Origin: Engraulis encrasicolus
Taxonomy: Eukaryota; Chordata; Actinopteri; Clupeiformes; Engraulidae
NCBI RefSeq assembly: GCF_034702125.1
Contig: NC_085878.1
Coordinates: 17,633,557 to 17,697,556, forward strand
DNA: 64,000 bases
Direction: 5' to 3'
Below are positions 62,486-64,000 of the stretch, piece by piece. Made by a program: the position numbers and the translations under genes. Every line of letters begins with the position of its first letter. Within the stretch, counting starts at the first letter, position 1. Below the pieces are notes generated by a model that ran no database searches, was not told the DNA's origin, and worked only from the letters and a program-made list of their open reading frames with translations.

Positions 62486-64000
62486 TTCCACAAACGCATT
62501 ATATTAGCCCAAGGAAAAATACACAGTCACATTATGTGCAAGCAGATCCGGGACATTCAACGACAGTGCATAATCTTGTGGGGGTGATCTCCAGCCCCTG
62601 ATTAGCCACCCAGCAGCAGAGCCGAGTAGAGTAGAGCAGTATTAGGTGGCCCCCTGTCCCGCTTCTTTGTGCTGGTTAGCAGGAGCGCAGCAGCAGCAGC
62701 TGTGAGCGTGGGTGTCCTCAGACAATACGGGGTCACGGCCACCGCATTGTGTTCAGGCGTCAGAGAGGACAACCCTGGTCGCTCTGCCGTGCGTGGCGAG
62801 CCTGATCCTCTTTACAGGGCTTTGTTGTGAACACACTGGCGTTTGGTTAATGACTCATCTAGTTTAGTGCTGTGCTGTTACGCACTACACTACACTACAC
62901 TACACCGCACTGACTGAGCGCTGGGCTGTGTGTGTGTTAGTGTGTGTTTGTAACCAAGACAAGAGAGCACTGACCTTGGAAGTCTCTTATGAGAGGGGCA
63001 TCACGTGCCAACTTTTGCTCACTTCCTGGCTCCCTGCTGTCTAGCACAGCGTTGATGTTTTTATTCAACCGATTAAATCTACTTATGTGATCGAAGTGAC
63101 TGTGTAATTTTTGTGTAATCAAGCATTGGGGATTAAATTTGTCATTCCGTGGCATTGGAAAATCCATTCTTATTTCATGAGGTTTTTGTTAAGAAGCAGA
63201 GAAACGGGGAAGTACAAGTAAGCTAAGTTCACAAGGCCACTGGGGTTTCTTACAAGAGGTGAATCATTGTTTAGCCCAGGGGTGGTGCATGATGACAATG
63301 TGTTTTTAATGTGCATTTAAGTATGTCAAAGGTCTGGCATTCGTCATCGTGCATGATTTAGCAGTGTTGTCGTATGGGAGAAAAGATGTATTGCCCCATT
63401 AATCAGTACAAACTGTGCAAAGTTTGCAAAATCATGGAAAACTAGAAACTTCAAAGTGTCCAATCCTTCCAGATCTTGAGTCACAGTTTAATGTTTTGAA
63501 AGAGCCATGAAATTGCAACATGATCTTTTTTCCCTAACATTCAGTTTTTTCTTGGCACAGAATTTGACTGTTCCTCCCATTACATCATCTACTGTACTAT
63601 TATTGTGACTAGTAACACATAGCTAGGCAGAAATATTTCTGTACAAAAGCACAGCCTGGGCCATCACATGTATATATTTTTATATATATAATCTCTTATA
63701 GCATTTTGAAATGTAGTCTGTGTCAACTAATGTGCCCCTTTACTGTGCTAAAGCCCACCCTTGTTGCATCTTAGTGATGTGATAAGTAATTTGTTATGTA
63801 CCCCTACCTGACTGTGCAAAAGCCCTCACTGACTATGACAGTGATGTGCCATCCGTGTGAATGATCAATGCCCTCGTTCACTCTCTACGTCTTTGTAATG
63901 TGCTGTCTACTGTGTCATTTGATGTGTGCCCTGGCTGTGCAAAAGCAGTCGCTGCACAAACGTGCTGACTGACTCTGTCTTTGTGACGTGCCGTCCATGT
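61082..64000 (+). other. glg1: GLG1 intron 3 (to window edge)
   Basis: No coding exon is recognised. A short CA run lies at 62451-62483, and small repeats include CACTA copies near 62885-62905. No transposon ends were resolved. Confidence 0.5.

Noticed and set aside
61082..64000. Further GLG1 exons
   Set aside because: The expected continuation of the cysteine-rich repeat (a CADEP/VSCLVDHR-like segment) was looked for and not found, so exon 4 lies outside the window.

Overview
This window is eukaryotic nuclear DNA from a ray-finned (very probably teleost) fish. Every gene is split by GT-AG introns. The proteins match vertebrate families exon by exon, and introns and spacers are full of the hAT-type MITEs, tRNA-derived SINEs and long CA/CT microsatellites typical of teleost genomes. 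The species cannot be named from the sequence alone.

Layout: (1) 0.36-1.72 kb, minus strand: complete five-exon NIP7 (ribosome biogenesis). (2) 1.87-5.46 kb, plus strand: complete five-exon COG8 (Golgi tethering complex), head-to-head with NIP7 across a 155-bp shared promoter that carries ETS, E-box and CRE-like motifs. (3) 6.03-12.33 kb, minus strand: NOB1, the endonuclease that finishes 18S rRNA, tail-to-tail with COG8. It contains two homologous, in-frame copies of one exon, separated by a nested hAT insertion. (4) 12.47-31.6 kb, plus strand: complete WDR59 (GATOR2 subunit of the mTORC1 amino-acid pathway), 26 constitutive exons plus one possible cassette exon, head-to-head with NOB1 across 135 bp. 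(5) 31.6-39.7 kb: intergenic, dominated by a 3.7-kb mobile element whose long inverted ends are built from ~150-bp tandem units carrying RFX X-box-like palindromes. (6) 39.7 kb to the right edge, plus strand: the first three exons of GLG1 (Golgi cysteine-rich sialoglycoprotein), with a 17-kb first intron; the gene runs past the window.

NIP7 and NOB1 both act in ribosome maturation (60S/pre-rRNA and 40S respectively). COG8 and GLG1 both act at the Golgi. WDR59 works in nutrient sensing at the lysosome. The gene order is partly shared with human 16q22-q23, but nothing in the sequence shows that these genes form one functional module.

Mobile elements are abundant. Two near-identical 2.54-kb hAT-like elements with 5-bp target duplications sit in WDR59 intron 3 and GLG1 intron 1. 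One of them is nested in an older 8-bp-duplicating MITE. Other insertions duplicate a splice-donor-like octamer, including the donor of WDR59 exon 10. All exon limits below were read by hand from splice signals, reading phase and remembered family sequences. No alignment or search could be run.
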